From Rhizophagus irregularis (Eukaryota; Glomeromycota; Glomeromycetes; Glomerales; Glomeraceae): a stretch of 64,000 nucleotides of DNA. Under the pieces are notes generated by a model. That model searched no databases. It was not told where the DNA came from and saw nothing but the letters and a program-made list of their open reading frames with translations. The position numbers and the translations under genes are program-made. Below, piece by piece: positions 49,335-61,519 of this stretch (its first letter is position 1; the number at the start of each line of letters is the position of its first letter). The stretch is taken from assembly GCF_026210795.1 (NCBI RefSeq), contig NC_089438.1, forward strand, positions 2,749,501 to 2,813,500, written 5' to 3'.

Positions 49335-49430
49335 CTTCTGGCGCCTGCGTCACGTTTTTCAAGGTTCGACCCACGCTTCCAGATCTGCGTCACGTTTAAT
49401 CTACGCTTCCGGGTTGCGTCAAATCAGAAT
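49335..49430 (+). repeat. Three spaced CTTCC..GCGTCACGTTT direct repeats
   Basis: CTTCTGGCGCCTGCGTCACGTTTT (49335), CTTCCAGATCTGCGTCACGTTT (about 49376) and CTTCCGGGTTGCGTCAAAT (about 49406) recur at 30-40-base spacing. Each carries a GCGTCA half-CRE. It could be a regulatory cluster or a repeat remnant. No gene start lies close by on the plus strand. Confidence 0.5.
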
Positions 49431-49645
49431 GATTAATCTTGTCAGTTTTTTTTTTTGACCGCGCTCAAATTCTGATTCGAGTACAAGCTTTAAGTTGATT
49501 ATATCATAGATTAAATTTTTATATCCTTATATATAGTATATATAATTCTATAAATACAGTATATTCAAAGTCAAAAATGAGTAAAAAAAATAGCTTTATT
49601 TTCAAATAAATATATATCTTTTAATTTAAATAAACATTAATATTC

Positions 49646-51195
49646 CTATAATTTTGAGTGAAGCTCTTTTTTGACTTGAAACACTTCATAATCATCAATA
49701 CCAAGAATATTTGGAATATTAATATCAGCGTAAGATTTTGGATTAGAATAACATATTCCATATTGCATAGATAAATATAAATCATTATCAAAGTATGGTC
49801 CATAATTTGGATCACTTATTACAGTACCATTATTGTTAATTGGTCTACTAATTATACCTGAACCAACATTTCTATTATCATTAAATGAAAATAAAAAACT
49901 ATCTGGAGTACTGCTTCGTCCACTCCAACCAAAGTTGCTTCGTAAACCCCAATCAAGGGGATTATAACCTCCAACCAATTTATTCGAATTTTTAATTTTT
50001 ATAACTGTAATAGTTGCTCCTTTGTTATCACATTTATTATGAAATGGTTTAGAACCAAAACTATCACGACTACCACGTAAAATGAGTTTAAATTCATAAA
50101 TATTATTACTATTATACCTATTATTACCTTTTCTTTCAATCCAATTTGCAAAAAGTACAATATGTTCTTTATTAATAAATGAAGAATCAACTGTGCCTGT
50201 GATAATTAATGAAGAATCAATATCCCTTCTTAAACGTCTTTTCGAATATTTATTGAGTAATGATTTATGAGTCATATGAAATCGTATAATATCATCTCGT
50301 GATTCTTTAGATAAAATTTGTTCATAAGGTTTAACTTTATTAAAATAATCTTCTGAAGATATATCATAAAATCTAATTAATGGTATAAAATTATAAATGA
50401 TTTTTTCAAAAATATTAAATTTTTCTTGATTCCATTTCGAAACGTCTTCATCAAGAATTTCATCTTTCGCTAATCCCCATTTAATTAAATTTTCCCAAAT
50501 TTTAATTTCATCAATTTCATTTAAAATTAAATCATCTTGTTTCAAGATAATCTCCAATAGAGAAGCTGATAAATTAATAAACTTAACCGAATTAAATAAA
50601 ATATTAGGATCTGAATAAATATTTTTTAAACATAATTCTCGTATATTACTATTAAAGACTTTATGAGAATTAATTATTTGAAGAAATTCAATCGGATCAT
50701 TTTGTAAGAATTTTTTACGATGTTCAATAAGGTAATCTTCGGCAAGTTTAATTAATTGATTCAATTTTAATTCGTCAAAAGCGATCATCATGTTTAAAAT
50801 TTCAGCACCAGTTTTATTTATCATATTAATATGTCCAGTATAAAAATACCTATATTTAAAAAAAATATTAAATTAATATAAAAAAGTTATGAAAATATCA
50901 GTATAATTTTATAATGATATAATGTATAATTAATTACGTACGTGATGATAACATCGAAAGCTTGAGGAGTAATATTTGGCATATCAATTATATATTTCCC
51001 ATCAATTTTAATAGTATCATTTGCAGAAATGATCGAATTAAAATAATTGGATCTACAACATAGAAAACCAGAATGCGCATAAAATTCCTTAGTATCCGAT
51101 TCTTTCCCGACTTGAATAATAACATCATAATTAGTTTCAGTTTTAAGCAATTTTTCAAGCGCTTTCAAAACTTCGGAATCAAATTTATATGACAT
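49646..51195 (-). CDS. BTB-BACK-TLDc protein, diverged third member
   Basis: The join of 51195-50942 and 50849-49646 (92-base intron with GTACGT donor) gives 485 residues. BTB is at about 20-110 (NYDVIIQVGKESDTKEFYAH), BACK at about 120-235 (WENLIKWGLAKDE, FIPLIRFYDISSEDYFNKV) and TLDc at about 295-478 (LILRGSRDSFGSKPFHNKCD, GGYNPLDWG). The intron sits at the same place in the BTB domain as in the two duplicates at 15157 and 21486, but the protein is only moderately similar to them. A kinase gene lies about 0.8 kb upstream on the same strand, as at 21486-26554. Likely a Cullin-3 adaptor or stress protein; substrate unknown. Confidence 0.88.
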
Positions 51196-51987
51196 ATTTA
51201 TTATATTTATTGAACAGGAAAAAATAGAACGGACTAAATTTAACGTAAAAAAAGTAAAATAAGGAGTAAGACAAAGCTTCTTTTTTGAAATCCCCCGTAA
51301 ATTTATAGTTTCTCAAATAAGAAAAATTAAAAATGAAAAAAAGAAAAATTTATCTTATTATGGTTAGTACGATTTCTATATTGGTCATTAAATGAACATT
51401 GGCATATCAACCGCAGTTAAATCGTACCGCCGCAGTGCATTATTAATCACATGTTACGGTTGGAGATCTGTGATGATTTTAAAAAACTTCTTAATCATGT
51501 GATAAATTTTTTTAATATTCGTTAGTTTAATACTCGTATGTTTTTTAAAAAATATATCATAATAGCAGCATGTAAAAAGTCGTAGACGACACTTTAAATT
51601 TTATTTTATCTGGAAATAAACTTAAAAATACACATACAGTCATTACATATAATTTTAGATAGTTTTGCTCCAAAATTTTCGGAGACCGTCCATTTGCGAT
51701 CAGATTTTTTTCAAATTACAAAAATATTTTTATATATACAAGTATAAAATTTTTAATAACAATCATTTTACAATATAATAATTTTTATAAAATAATTTTT
51801 TTTTAAAAAAATAAACGAATTATTTAAATTACAAACTTAGAATATATCATGCAAAAATATATCGAATATTTTTTTGTATCGATATTATTACCTTAAATCT
51901 TTTAAGTGTTTAAATAATTCAAAATAAAAAACACACATATATATATATGTACGTCCAAAAATATTATACCTCTTAATTATTTTCAAT
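51196..51987. other. Spacer between BTB-TLDc and kinase genes
   Basis: No gene is seen. This interval holds the BTB gene promoter and the 3' region of the kinase gene. Confidence 0.45.
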
Positions 51988-53763
51988 TTAAATATCTAAA
52001 AAAAATAACGATAAAAAAATAATTATTAATATTAATTAATTAAAAATACAGTAAATACAGTAAATACGGTAAATACGGTATAATGTAAAGTATACTTTAC
52101 CATCTGGAAAATCCGAAATATGCAAATTGAATTGGGAAGTATAATAAGCTATAAAATTATAACACGTAAAGATACAGTATATTAGTTATATTTCGTTATA
52201 TTTAAAAATAATAGAATATTTGATAATTACCATCCTGTTCTTCTATTAAATTAAAAAAAAAAATAATAATTTTTAATTAATAATTATTTAATAATAAATA
52301 ACTTCAAAAATCATAATATTATTTATTACCTTCTGTGGCATTTTTTGGTTGAGGTACATCATGAAATGTATAAAGTTTACTATTGCTAAAAACCATTTCA
52401 TTTCCAGAAAAAGATTTTTTATCGATATGAAGAGTTTCCCAATGATCACTATTTTCATGAATTGATTTATTAATATTTTCAACCCTTTCCCAAAGTGTAT
52501 GAATATCAGGTCTTTTTTCTGGATTTGCATCCCAACATTCTTCCATTAACTTTTTAACTATTGAAGGGGTTCCCGGTAATATTTTTGGTCTCATCCCATT
52601 AACGACATTAAACGCAAGATCATATCCATGTTTAATATTAGAAAATGGCGGTTGTTCTGATAAAACTTCCCACATAAGTATTGCAACTGAATAAATATCT
52701 GATTTAAAAGTATATTTATTTTTAAAAATTACTTCTGGAGCTATATAAGGAAGATTTCCATATACGCTCTTTAATGGTTTATGAGTTGGTCCACAAAATC
52801 CAAGATCACTAATATACCAATCATTCCTTTCTTTTGAATATAATATATTCCCAGAATGTAAATCTCTATGAACTGAATTTTCTTCATGAATTCTACAAAG
52901 TGCTTTAACTATTTCAAAAATAATTTGAATTTTCGTTTTCCAATTAATTTGATTTCGATTTTGTCGTAAATATCTTCTTAAATCTACATCCATATAATTC
53001 ATGACGAGCATAAATTTATTATCTGGACCTTTTGTTAAACCATAACACTGTACGATACTACCCCATTTATTACTAATAAATAAATGTGTTGTCGCCTATT
53101 AATTAATAAGTATATTTAAATTAAATTAACGTTATATCGTTACATTTAAAAATTTAAAAGAAATTTTTCAATTATTACCTCTTCAAGCCAAGTCCTATCT
53201 GCGTCTTCAACGTTTTCTAATTTTTTAAGTACTACTTTACATTTACCAGCTCTCTTCAATTTTCTTTCTTTAATATCCCATTCTTTATAACCTCCTTCTT
53301 CCCAATCTGCTGTATAAATATCTGAACATCCTCCTTTAGCTAAAAATTGAAGATTTATAAATTTATCATATGGTATCCATTCAACTATCATATATGGTAT
53401 TAATGAAGATTCTTGACATTTTTTTAATAAATCATCAATGGTATTATTTCCAGATGTCCAATCTGAAAATCGTGATTTTAAATATTTTCTAACACAAAAT
53501 TCGCAATATAATGTTGCCAAACATTCTTCTTGACAATTCTCACATGTTCGTTTAACCCTATCATCATTCTCAACAACTTTAAAATAATCATAATCACCAT
53601 CAAACCTTTTTATTACTTCAATTTTTTCTTCTTCTGTAAGAGTTTCATCTTTAAGAACAAATTCTTTTATATCTCTAAACCTTATGTGCATATTATCATT
53701 TTGTATTAAAGCGTATGCTTTGTCATACGCAGCATTCATAACTTCTCTACGAATAGTAGCCAT
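51988..53763 (-). CDS. Protein kinase with N-terminal cysteine cluster, second member
   Basis: Proposed exons are 53763-53179, 53095-52330, 52242-52231, 52148-52101 and 51995-51988, giving 472 residues; the last 8-base exon, ending in TAA, is tentative. The cysteine cluster is Cys74, 77, 81, 87 and 90 (CENCQEECLATLYCEFC). The kinase domain shows a GGCSDIYTADW loop, Lys180, HRD at 271-273, Asn278, DLG at Asp292 and APE at 314-316, so it should be active. Like its paralogue at 24319-26554 it has a 12-base exon in the tail in the same place and phase. Its tail is much shorter and lacks the acidic end of the paralogue. Likely signalling role; substrate unknown. Confidence 0.8.
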
Positions 53764-55850
53764 TTTTTATATTTATTTATTTATTTTTACATATGGATTT
53801 TTTTTTTTTTTGAAAAAATTTATTCGAAAAAAAAAGGAAGTAAATTAAATTCCTTTTTTTTTTTGTAAAAAAAAAATAATAATAATAAATTAACTAATTA
53901 AACCTTGCGAATTAATTTGGTAATGTTTTCCGGACCCGGAATTATTATGAACCGGTAATCGGTGAACAATCATAAAGTGGTCGTAACCTTACACAAACAA
54001 AAATTCTCTTTAAGGTACTTAATTGTTTTTAAAAAAAGGAATGGGCTTATATATATATACATATTAAATTAAATTTATTCATATTTATTATTTATTTATT
54101 TTATTGAACCTTTGATTCCTTTTTATGAGTTTATCCGTTTAACCGAACAATCAATATTTTTTTTTAAATTATATACTTTTTTTTTTTAAAGTTTATGAAT
54201 TATATAAACGTTAAATTTTTTTTTTTTACGCAATTATGTTACACCAGTATTACGAAAAGGTGATTTTTCTGGTTTATCCATGATTTTTTTTCACACAAAA
54301 GTGTTGCAACATAACTAAATAAATCAATAAAAAAAATTTAAAAATTTTTAATTCGTTCTAATGGTTGCTCACAATAGACGCGCAACACAAAGTAAATATA
54401 GATGATTGTATTTTATTAAATGTGATCTTTTTTTAATCAGCCCAGGAAAAAAAAAAATATGATGATTGCAAAAATTTCTTTCTCGTATGGCGTAATATTA
54501 ATCCATATTTGAATAAGTTTTTGATTAGTTAATATTATGATATTAAAAAGTTTAAATAATTAATTTCAGCCGAAATTATTAAATAAAAATACTTTTTTTG
54601 GTTCAGATTTTTTTTTTTAATGATATTATTTTCATTATTTGGATCTACCGATTTTACCAAATTTATTTTAATTTTTATTTTAAACGCAAGTACAGTATTA
54701 CTGTAATTTAATCTTAAAATTCTTAAAATAGAACGATCATTCCGTACATTTGGTGATCCAACTAAAATTATATAACGAAATTAAAAGTACTTTTTGGAAA
54801 AAACAGAATCATACAATCGTATGATTAGTACGGGTATTGTTATGTAGAAGGTATTTGTTTATTACAACAGTAGAAAATACTTGATCGTGCAAAAAAAAAA
54901 AAATTTTATTTTCGCTTTTTTATGTGAAAATTCGTAAATAGATTTGATAGTTGTGTCGGTATTTTCTAAAGTTTTAAGGTAGGATGACTATAGACCTCCT
55001 GTTGGAAATGAATTCAACTTGCTAGTCATCTCTTTTAAAATTCCTGCTTTGTTTGTCTGCTTTGTTTGTCTGCTTGAACTAGTTTAACCTGACTCTCAAA
55101 CTTTTTCTCAGTCTCCGGCCAATCATTTTCATTTATAAACTATCGAATATATGAACAATTTCTTATAAAATCATTTCACCCGTCTGCTTCACTTTTTAAT
55201 CATTTACACTTTGAATTCTGATTTTTTTTTTTTTTTAATAAAAAAATTTTTTATTATGAGAAATTGACCAATTATCCGGTCAAATCCGCGGATACGTTCA
55301 ATCTTCTCACTTCCTAATTACGTAAAATAAATAAATAATACTATCCACTTGGAATGATAATCCCCTGAAACGGTTGGCGTGCAATTTGCCCGCAATTTCT
55401 AAAAATAAATTGTACTCAAATATAAAGTTTGTTAATATAAGCAGCCAAATTGACTTGCATTCTGACCGCTGATCATTAATTATATAATAAATCTAAACTT
55501 TTCTCACTACTTTAATGACTTTTTTTTTTTATGAAAATTTTATATAATATAATGAACAAATTAGAGATAAAAAATAAGATTTTTATCAAAGCTCTGTATA
55601 AAGTTAAAATTCTACTTCTAAACATAATAATAAAAATTTTTCCTCATAACAAATTCTACATATTCAATAAAATCGTCAAAGTGAAATTACAAAATTTTTT
55701 AAATTTTGTTGATTATGTTAAAAATGCAACTTTTGACTAATGGATAATTTTCGATTTTCTAATATATAAATGATAATGTTTGCTGTATAATATATGATTT
55801 AAGTTATTATGGAAAATAATTTTGTTAATATAACTTTATTTTTCATAAAT
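53764..55850. other. Intergenic, no gene seen
   Basis: AT-rich with long T runs. TGCTTTGTTTGTC occurs twice in tandem at about 55047-55072. The frame at 55531-55740 is lysine/isoleucine/asparagine-rich and unsupported. Confidence 0.4.
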
Positions 55851-55978
55851 TAGATGAGAGTTGGATTTTCAGTAAAATTGCGGGTACAATTGCTTACCGT
55901 TTAAGGGATAATAGAAAACTCAATGATTCTTTAGTAGCTATTTTAAGAGAAGGGTTTAATGTAAAAATTCTGAATTAA
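55851..55978 (+). pseudogene. Exon-like fragment, last exon of an unknown gene
   Basis: After TTCATAAATTAG, a plus-strand frame reads DESWIFSKIAGTIAYRLRDN and then RKLNDSLVAILREGFNVKILN before TAA at about 55976. The composition is protein-like and a splice acceptor fits. No upstream exon could be identified and no family is recognised. Confidence 0.3.
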
Positions 55979-57319
55979 ATTACTCAAAGTAACTGATCAC
56001 CGAAATATTATGGAATTGTCCGAAAAACCATTCGTAGTAAATGTGTTTTATTCCCTGCTTAGTATTTTTTCACAAATTTCTTTGAAATCACAGCCTGGTA
56101 AGAACGTAAAATGTAAATTTATGACGGATTTATCATGGAGAGCTATTTTTTATTTGTGAAATCAAGGATCATTCTGATCATTCAAACATTTTTAAAAACG
56201 TTATGGAATAAAAATCAACTTTATTTTTTTACATTTTTATCAGCAAAAATCTAGCCGAACAAATACAACGCAGCAATAATTTCTCGCTAATTTAATTGTA
56301 GATGTATTATAATTTACAATAAAGAGAACTGAAGGAGTAAATTATAGGTTTCGTTTGACAAGTTACAAATATCATATATATATAATGAATTACTTGAGGT
56401 TGAAGAGCTTTCTCTTTTACATAATTTGATGTTTCACAAGTTCACACAGAAAAAACGATTTTTGAACGAATATTTTTTTTTTTTCGATAAACGTATTTCT
56501 TTATTAGTAATTGTATTTAAAAAAAACCAAATTACATCGTAAATTTAGAAATACATATGAAATTAAGAAAACACTCTAAAAGAGCCCAACTTAATCTCTT
56601 CATATCAAAAACCTTCGTATAACTAACGAAGTATTTTTTGAACGAATAACGTTAATCCTTTAATCACTGATCCATCTAAGATCGGCGCTATTACTGTAGC
56701 GCTCAAGACAAAAATGTTCCTTTATTTGATAATAAATCATCTATTATATACAAAATAATCATACTACACTATTCTATCAAAATAAATCTTAGAATTAAAC
56801 TTCGATTGTTTCCCCTCATATACGCTCTATCGACCATTAAAATTAATTAATGTGGCACTTTTTCATCATAAGGAAAAGGCAAAAGAATCGAAAAATAATA
56901 TAATGGGTAAAATAGGAAAATATATTGCCCTCTTTAATTACTGGTTACCTCTCTCTTTTATAATTCTTATGAACGTTGATCATTTTTCTTTAATTAGTAG
57001 TCTATTCAAATAATATTTCTACCAAGCCTCGTTTTCATTCACATGACTAATTTGTAGATCTAATCACGTTCCAGTTTATACTCATGTGACAGGAGTTATA
57101 ATACTAAAATGTAACTTTTAATTGAACTTATCTGATAATTTAACGTCATTCCGGACCGCAGTTAATAAAAATACCATAAAAATTTATATAATATAATACT
57201 GCGCCCCAAATTCACTAGATAATTCCGGCATTACATTACAAATCGAACGTTTCGCAGTCAATTAACAAATAAATACACAAACACTATTGTAAAATCTTAT
57301 TTAAAAAAAATAAACTAAA
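55979..57319. other. Intergenic, no gene seen
   Basis: AT-rich. A GCGCTATTACTGTAGCGC hairpin-like palindrome is at about 56685. Nothing else is supportable. Confidence 0.4.
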
Positions 57320-57465
57320 AAGTCGCATATTTATTATTGTAAAAAAGGAGTTTAAATTGTACGCGTGTCAGATGTGGTAGGTTTATAAATATTAAAATTG
57401 TTAAAAAATAGGACAAGCAAAAAAAGCTGCACATTTATTATGGTAAATGGGGAGTTTGCATTGTG
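57320..57465 (+). repeat. Diverged direct repeat of about 41 bases
   Basis: AAAAGTCGCATATTTATTATT at about 57318 and AAAAAGCTGCACATTTATTAT at about 57422 begin two roughly 41-base copies ending GAGTTTAAATTGTA and GAGTTTGCATTGTG. They are spaced about 104 bases. The cause is unknown. Confidence 0.4.
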
Positions 57466-58346
57466 CAATCATCAAATTCATGATAGTGCTGATTTTAAAC
57501 GGATTGGCAATTCGTCGATATTTATTTCTACGACTAAAGCGCTTGTTTTATGATGCCTAAGAATCTAGGAAATAATACATATGCTATAGTAATATAGTTT
57601 CGATACGTCTTGAACCACCAATGAAATTGCGCTAATTATATATAAGGATATCTGTTCTGAGTGAAGTCTTTTACACAATTGGCGCTTTATTGAATGTTGA
57701 TCCGTATTTATTTCAATCGTTATCAGTAATAGGAGATGAGATTTTGAAATATTATCATTATTATTGCTAGAGTTACATTCCATCTATCCGTCATCCGGAG
57801 ATATAGCACGGATATTCGCCGGATATCCGGATCAAATATCGGATACGCATTGAGGCAACTATAACGTCGAAATATCTTTTTTTAAATCAAAAATTTCAAA
57901 ATTCCAATATTTACAAATTTAATAATTTTTGTCTTTTGCTCATTCCAAAATTAAAAAATATCTTGAAAAAAAATCAAATATTTTACTTTTAAAGACGCAT
58001 CAAATTAAATATTTTCATATTCGGATCGGTCTTTTGTATCACTTAATATGCAATAATTATTTTTCAGGAAAAACCTTGAAAGCTTATACGATAATTGTTA
58101 TTCAATTGGATAATAATATTATATTAAATACTTTTTTTTTTAATTGATAGATTTCTTCGCTATTAAAGTGAGAAAATTCATAGCAAATCGATAATTAGAG
58201 AAAATAATTTTGGAATTAATTTTTAGTTTTTTTTTCATACTCTGATGATAATTCTGAAATTTTTTAAATTTATTTATTATTTTTTTTTTTGTATATATTA
58301 AACTCAATTATTATTTCATAAATCCGATATAAAATAATTTAAGTCG
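57466..58346. other. Intergenic with a palindromic GGATATCCGGAT patch
   Basis: At 57790-57843 there is a cluster of TCCGGA, CGGATATTCGCCGGATATCCGGAT and ATCGGATAC words, locally self-complementary. The rest is AT-rich. Frames at 57565-57783 and 57929-58147 are unsupported. Confidence 0.4.
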
Positions 58347-58822
58347 TTAATAAAGGCCGCCCGTAGTAAACCATGTGATTGGACGATCTACAATCACGTT
58401 ATATTAATTTTATTGCGCCAGAAGTTTTGATAAATGAGAGTTAAATGGCAAACTAGCTCAACCAGAAGAGATCCTTCTGAATTCGAGTTACTAGTAGATC
58501 AAGTAATGAAAAAATGTACTTTTTGCCATCATTCTGGACATGATTCTCACAATTTGAAATTAAGAATATTCATAACAATACATTTATTCTTTATTCTTTA
58601 ATATTTAATTTATGGACTTATAAAAATAAAATTATGCTTAAACAATTCTAAAAATGAAGTTCTGGGAGTGCTATTGATGTGATAAATCAAAAATTCTAAA
58701 CTATTTTAATTTTCATTTTCGCGGTAAAATTTGATTGTAGATCGTCCAATCACATGATTTGTCACAGATGGGTACGAATAACAAAAGTGGGGACGAATAA
58801 CACGAATAATAGCCGCCTTAAT
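58347..58822. mobile_element. Foldback element with a 24-base perfect inverted repeat, carrying a small zinc-knuckle-like ORF
   Basis: CATGTGATTGGACGATCTAC (with the next 4 bases) at 58372-58395 recurs as a perfect reverse complement at 58733-58756. Outside the arms, AAAGGCCGCC (58353) and AGCCGCCTT (58811) form an imperfect second pair, and TTAATA flanks both sides (58347-58352, 58818-58823). The interior includes an ORF at 58434-58601. This looks like a non-autonomous inverted-repeat element that may have captured coding sequence. Confidence 0.55.
58434..58601 (+). CDS. 55-codon ORF with CxxC...H...H zinc-knuckle-like motif
   Basis: The frame starts MRVKWQTSSTRRDPSEFELL and contains VMKKCTFCHHSGHDSHN, with Cys-x2-Cys-x4-His-x3-His geometry resembling retroviral-type or transposase-associated zinc knuckles. 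It lies between the arms of the foldback element. It may be a captured exon fragment and not a functional gene; the AT-rich C-terminal codons look non-coding. Confidence 0.35.
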   Translation: MRVKWQTSSTRRDPSEFELLVDQVMKKCTFCHHSGHDSHNLKLRIFITIHLFFIL

Positions 58823-59420
58823 AAAATACCGTATATTATACTGATTTATTAGAAAAAAAGTTATTGCCACATCAAGCCAAATTGAAACTAGATATAATTG
58901 TTTAACTTTTGTTTTACCCTTTCGCTTATTTCACAATTATGCATGAAAATGAATTAGTAAGTTAAAAAAATAATGATTAAATGGCATGAAAAAGATGTAT
59001 GTATGGAAAACGAAAAAATCTTGGTGGAAAATTACGTTTTCCCTTCGTATCTCTAGTTTTTTTATATACATATAGTAAATGAATATCAATGATTATTTCG
59101 TATGTCAAAAAAAAAAAAAAAAAAGCGCCAATCACAATACTAATATGATTAATAATCATTCCTTCTTCGCAAATACACGTGCAATTTAATCATATACATA
59201 TAATAGTTAATAAAAAACAGCTAAAGTTTTTAACATTTACAAACCTAAAAGGCTAAATCCCAAACTTCATCATTCAACTTCGATTATGATATACAAAAAC
59301 AAAATAACAGAATAGATTTACTTAAAAGGGGATTTACGATCTTAAATCACAATGAATCGCTTACTTTGCAATCATATACCAAATAAATACACAACTCAAA
59401 AATACATTTAACACGTTAGC
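58823..59420. other. Intergenic, no gene seen
   Basis: AT-rich, with an A(17) tract near 59108. Confidence 0.4.
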
Positions 59421-60043
59421 GATGCAAACTTTTGATGGTAATGCGGTCTTAAGTGACGTATCATCATGGACGTAACTTCATACAGTTTTGACGTATGACG
59501 CAATTAAAATTGAATAAATTATCATATTTATATATAATTAAAAATAATAACAATTACTGCTGCTTTTAATATTTAACATTCTTCTATATGCAATTTTACT
59601 ATTACTAGTATATAAACGAAGAATATAAAATCATAATGATAGCATGTAAACAAATTTACTCTAATCTAGTATTTAAAACATCATCAACTATGTCAAGATT
59701 AAATTCCATATTATTATTAACTTTTTTATTAGTATTAGGTATATTTAGTTCTTCACGCAATCCATTTTCTCCATCCTGAATGATTGGATTTGTAGATCTA
59801 TTAGTGGAGTATGTAAATTTCGAAAAAGTAAAAAAAAAAGTTTATATTATTTATATTAAGTATATTAAAGTTTATTTATTATATATATAAAGCCTAAAAA
59901 ATTTAAAAGTAATTACGTCAAAAGTTTCTGTAAAGTCTAAAAGTCTATAAAATCCATATGGCAAAAGTCATTTATGGCGTCATACGACAATGTGACGCTC
60001 GTTGAAAAAAATGACGTAACTACATAAGGTTCAAAAGTCTGCA
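59421..60043. mobile_element. Possible inverted-repeat element with captured exon
   Basis: TGCAAACTTTTGA at 59422 pairs with TCAAAAGTCTGCA at 60030. CGTATGACGCAAT at about 59500 pairs with GGCGTCATACG near 59976. TGACGT-type words are frequent in both arms. Arms are imperfect and no target duplication is clear. A coding-like scrap sits in the middle (59656-59798). Confidence 0.35.
59656..59798 (-). pseudogene. Exon-like fragment inside the inverted-repeat interval
   Basis: After the acceptor CTAATAG, the minus strand reads STNPIIQDGENGLREELNIP and then a stretch ending LDIVDDVLNTRLE before TAA at 59658-59656. Composition is protein-like and the acceptor fits, but upstream exons are absent. 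It may be a captured terminal exon. No family is recognised. Confidence 0.3.
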
Positions 60044-61519
60044 CCACTATAACATAACATGTCACAATTAATGAACTAAAAACAAATCCACAGCTAATAC
60101 TCAAATGGGTAGTTTGTAGGATTTGGCTAAAAATCACCTATGCCCCTACTGGTAAAAGCAAAATATTTAGCCACCTTTAAAAGATATTTGACTGATTTTT
60201 TCTTTCTTTTATTTTTACCAATATTTTAAAAATTAATCCTTTTTTTTATAAATGTAGCGTATTCAAGGAAATATGAAACGTGTTACTGTATAATATTTGA
60301 ATAAATTTTTTAATAAATTTTAAAACGTTAAAAAACGTTTCATTAAAAAATTAAAGAATAAAAAAAATGGAATGTTATAACATCGTCCTTTTAAAAAAAT
60401 TAACGTACATTTATTTTTATTAGATGGATGATATTTTGAAAAATTGAAAAAAAATGCGTACGGTATAACCGTTGAAATTTTCGTTTAATTTTTTCACATA
60501 ACAGATAACATTTTTGTGTTATGATCATAAAAATCATAAAAATATATCTAGTTTATTTCATTTGTAATAAAATTGGATTATAATTAGAACGTTACTTACA
60601 GAATGTCAGAATATTATTACCGTTGAATTTCAAAAAAACTGTTATCGTTGCATGTGACGCAGTTACTACAAGAGAAATTCATAATGATCTTTTTAATCTA
60701 TGCAACCAAAGCGGATCCAAAGATCTCTTGTGTAAAAAAACAAAATTTACTGCTGTAGTTTGCAGTTATATTACAAATTACGTTTAATATAGCTGTGTTT
60801 TATGGCTAACCAAAATTTTTCAAAAGAAAATATACAATGTATGTAGTCGTAACCAGTAAATTTCTTTTTTTATAACCAGAACTGTTTTTAAATAACTAAA
60901 GTACTTTTTTTTGTTAAATCCTTTTATTAAACCATTTAATTTTTAGTGGAATGTGCCGTATTGCCTCGTTGTAGCATAACACTTTTCAAAAAATATATTA
61001 AATTTTCCTTTAAAATAAAACTTCAAAATTCTATACTAATGTACCATTAACTGCTCTTATTTAACGTTGGAATTCTAGTTTTAATTACAGTAATATAAAA
61101 ACTAATTTTTATCGTCTTTGTCGATCATTTCCAAGGTGGTTTAACAAAAATACAAAAAATCAAAAATGATATTCAAAACACTTTTGTCGTTCTAAGTAAA
61201 CTTGTAAAGTAGCCGAAGATTTATCTTTCTTAACGACTTTTAGAAGTATATATATTATGTATTATATGTATTAAGAAAATTTTTTCTGATTTGTGATTAT
61301 TGCTGCGCACTAATTAGTCTTGATAGTTGACACGTGCAAAGTTTGTTTGTATACATGCAATGCTTGTACTTGTGATCAACATAATGCATTTTGCATAAAT
61401 ATTAATAATAATAACAGATAATACCCGTTCCCTATTTATAATCTGTTGTTATTTGAAAAATAAATAAATTAATAAGATATTTAACATTTTAATTTATTTT
61501 AGGGAGAATTTTTGAAAAA
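60044..61519. other. Intergenic upstream of the repeat/micro-exon gene
   Basis: No gene is seen. It is AT-rich with A/T runs. GACACGTGC at 61329 and a TATATATTATGT run at 61249 could be promoter-related, but I cannot assign a core promoter. Confidence 0.4.

Noticed and set aside
55531-55740. 69-codon frame before the exon-like scrap at 55851
   Set aside because: Lysine/isoleucine/asparagine-rich translation typical of AT-rich noncoding DNA, no acceptable splice link shown.
53764-57319. Search for rRNA, tRNA or other structured RNA genes in the gene-poor stretch
   Set aside because: No conserved motif such as a B-box plus A-box pair or rRNA core was recognised.
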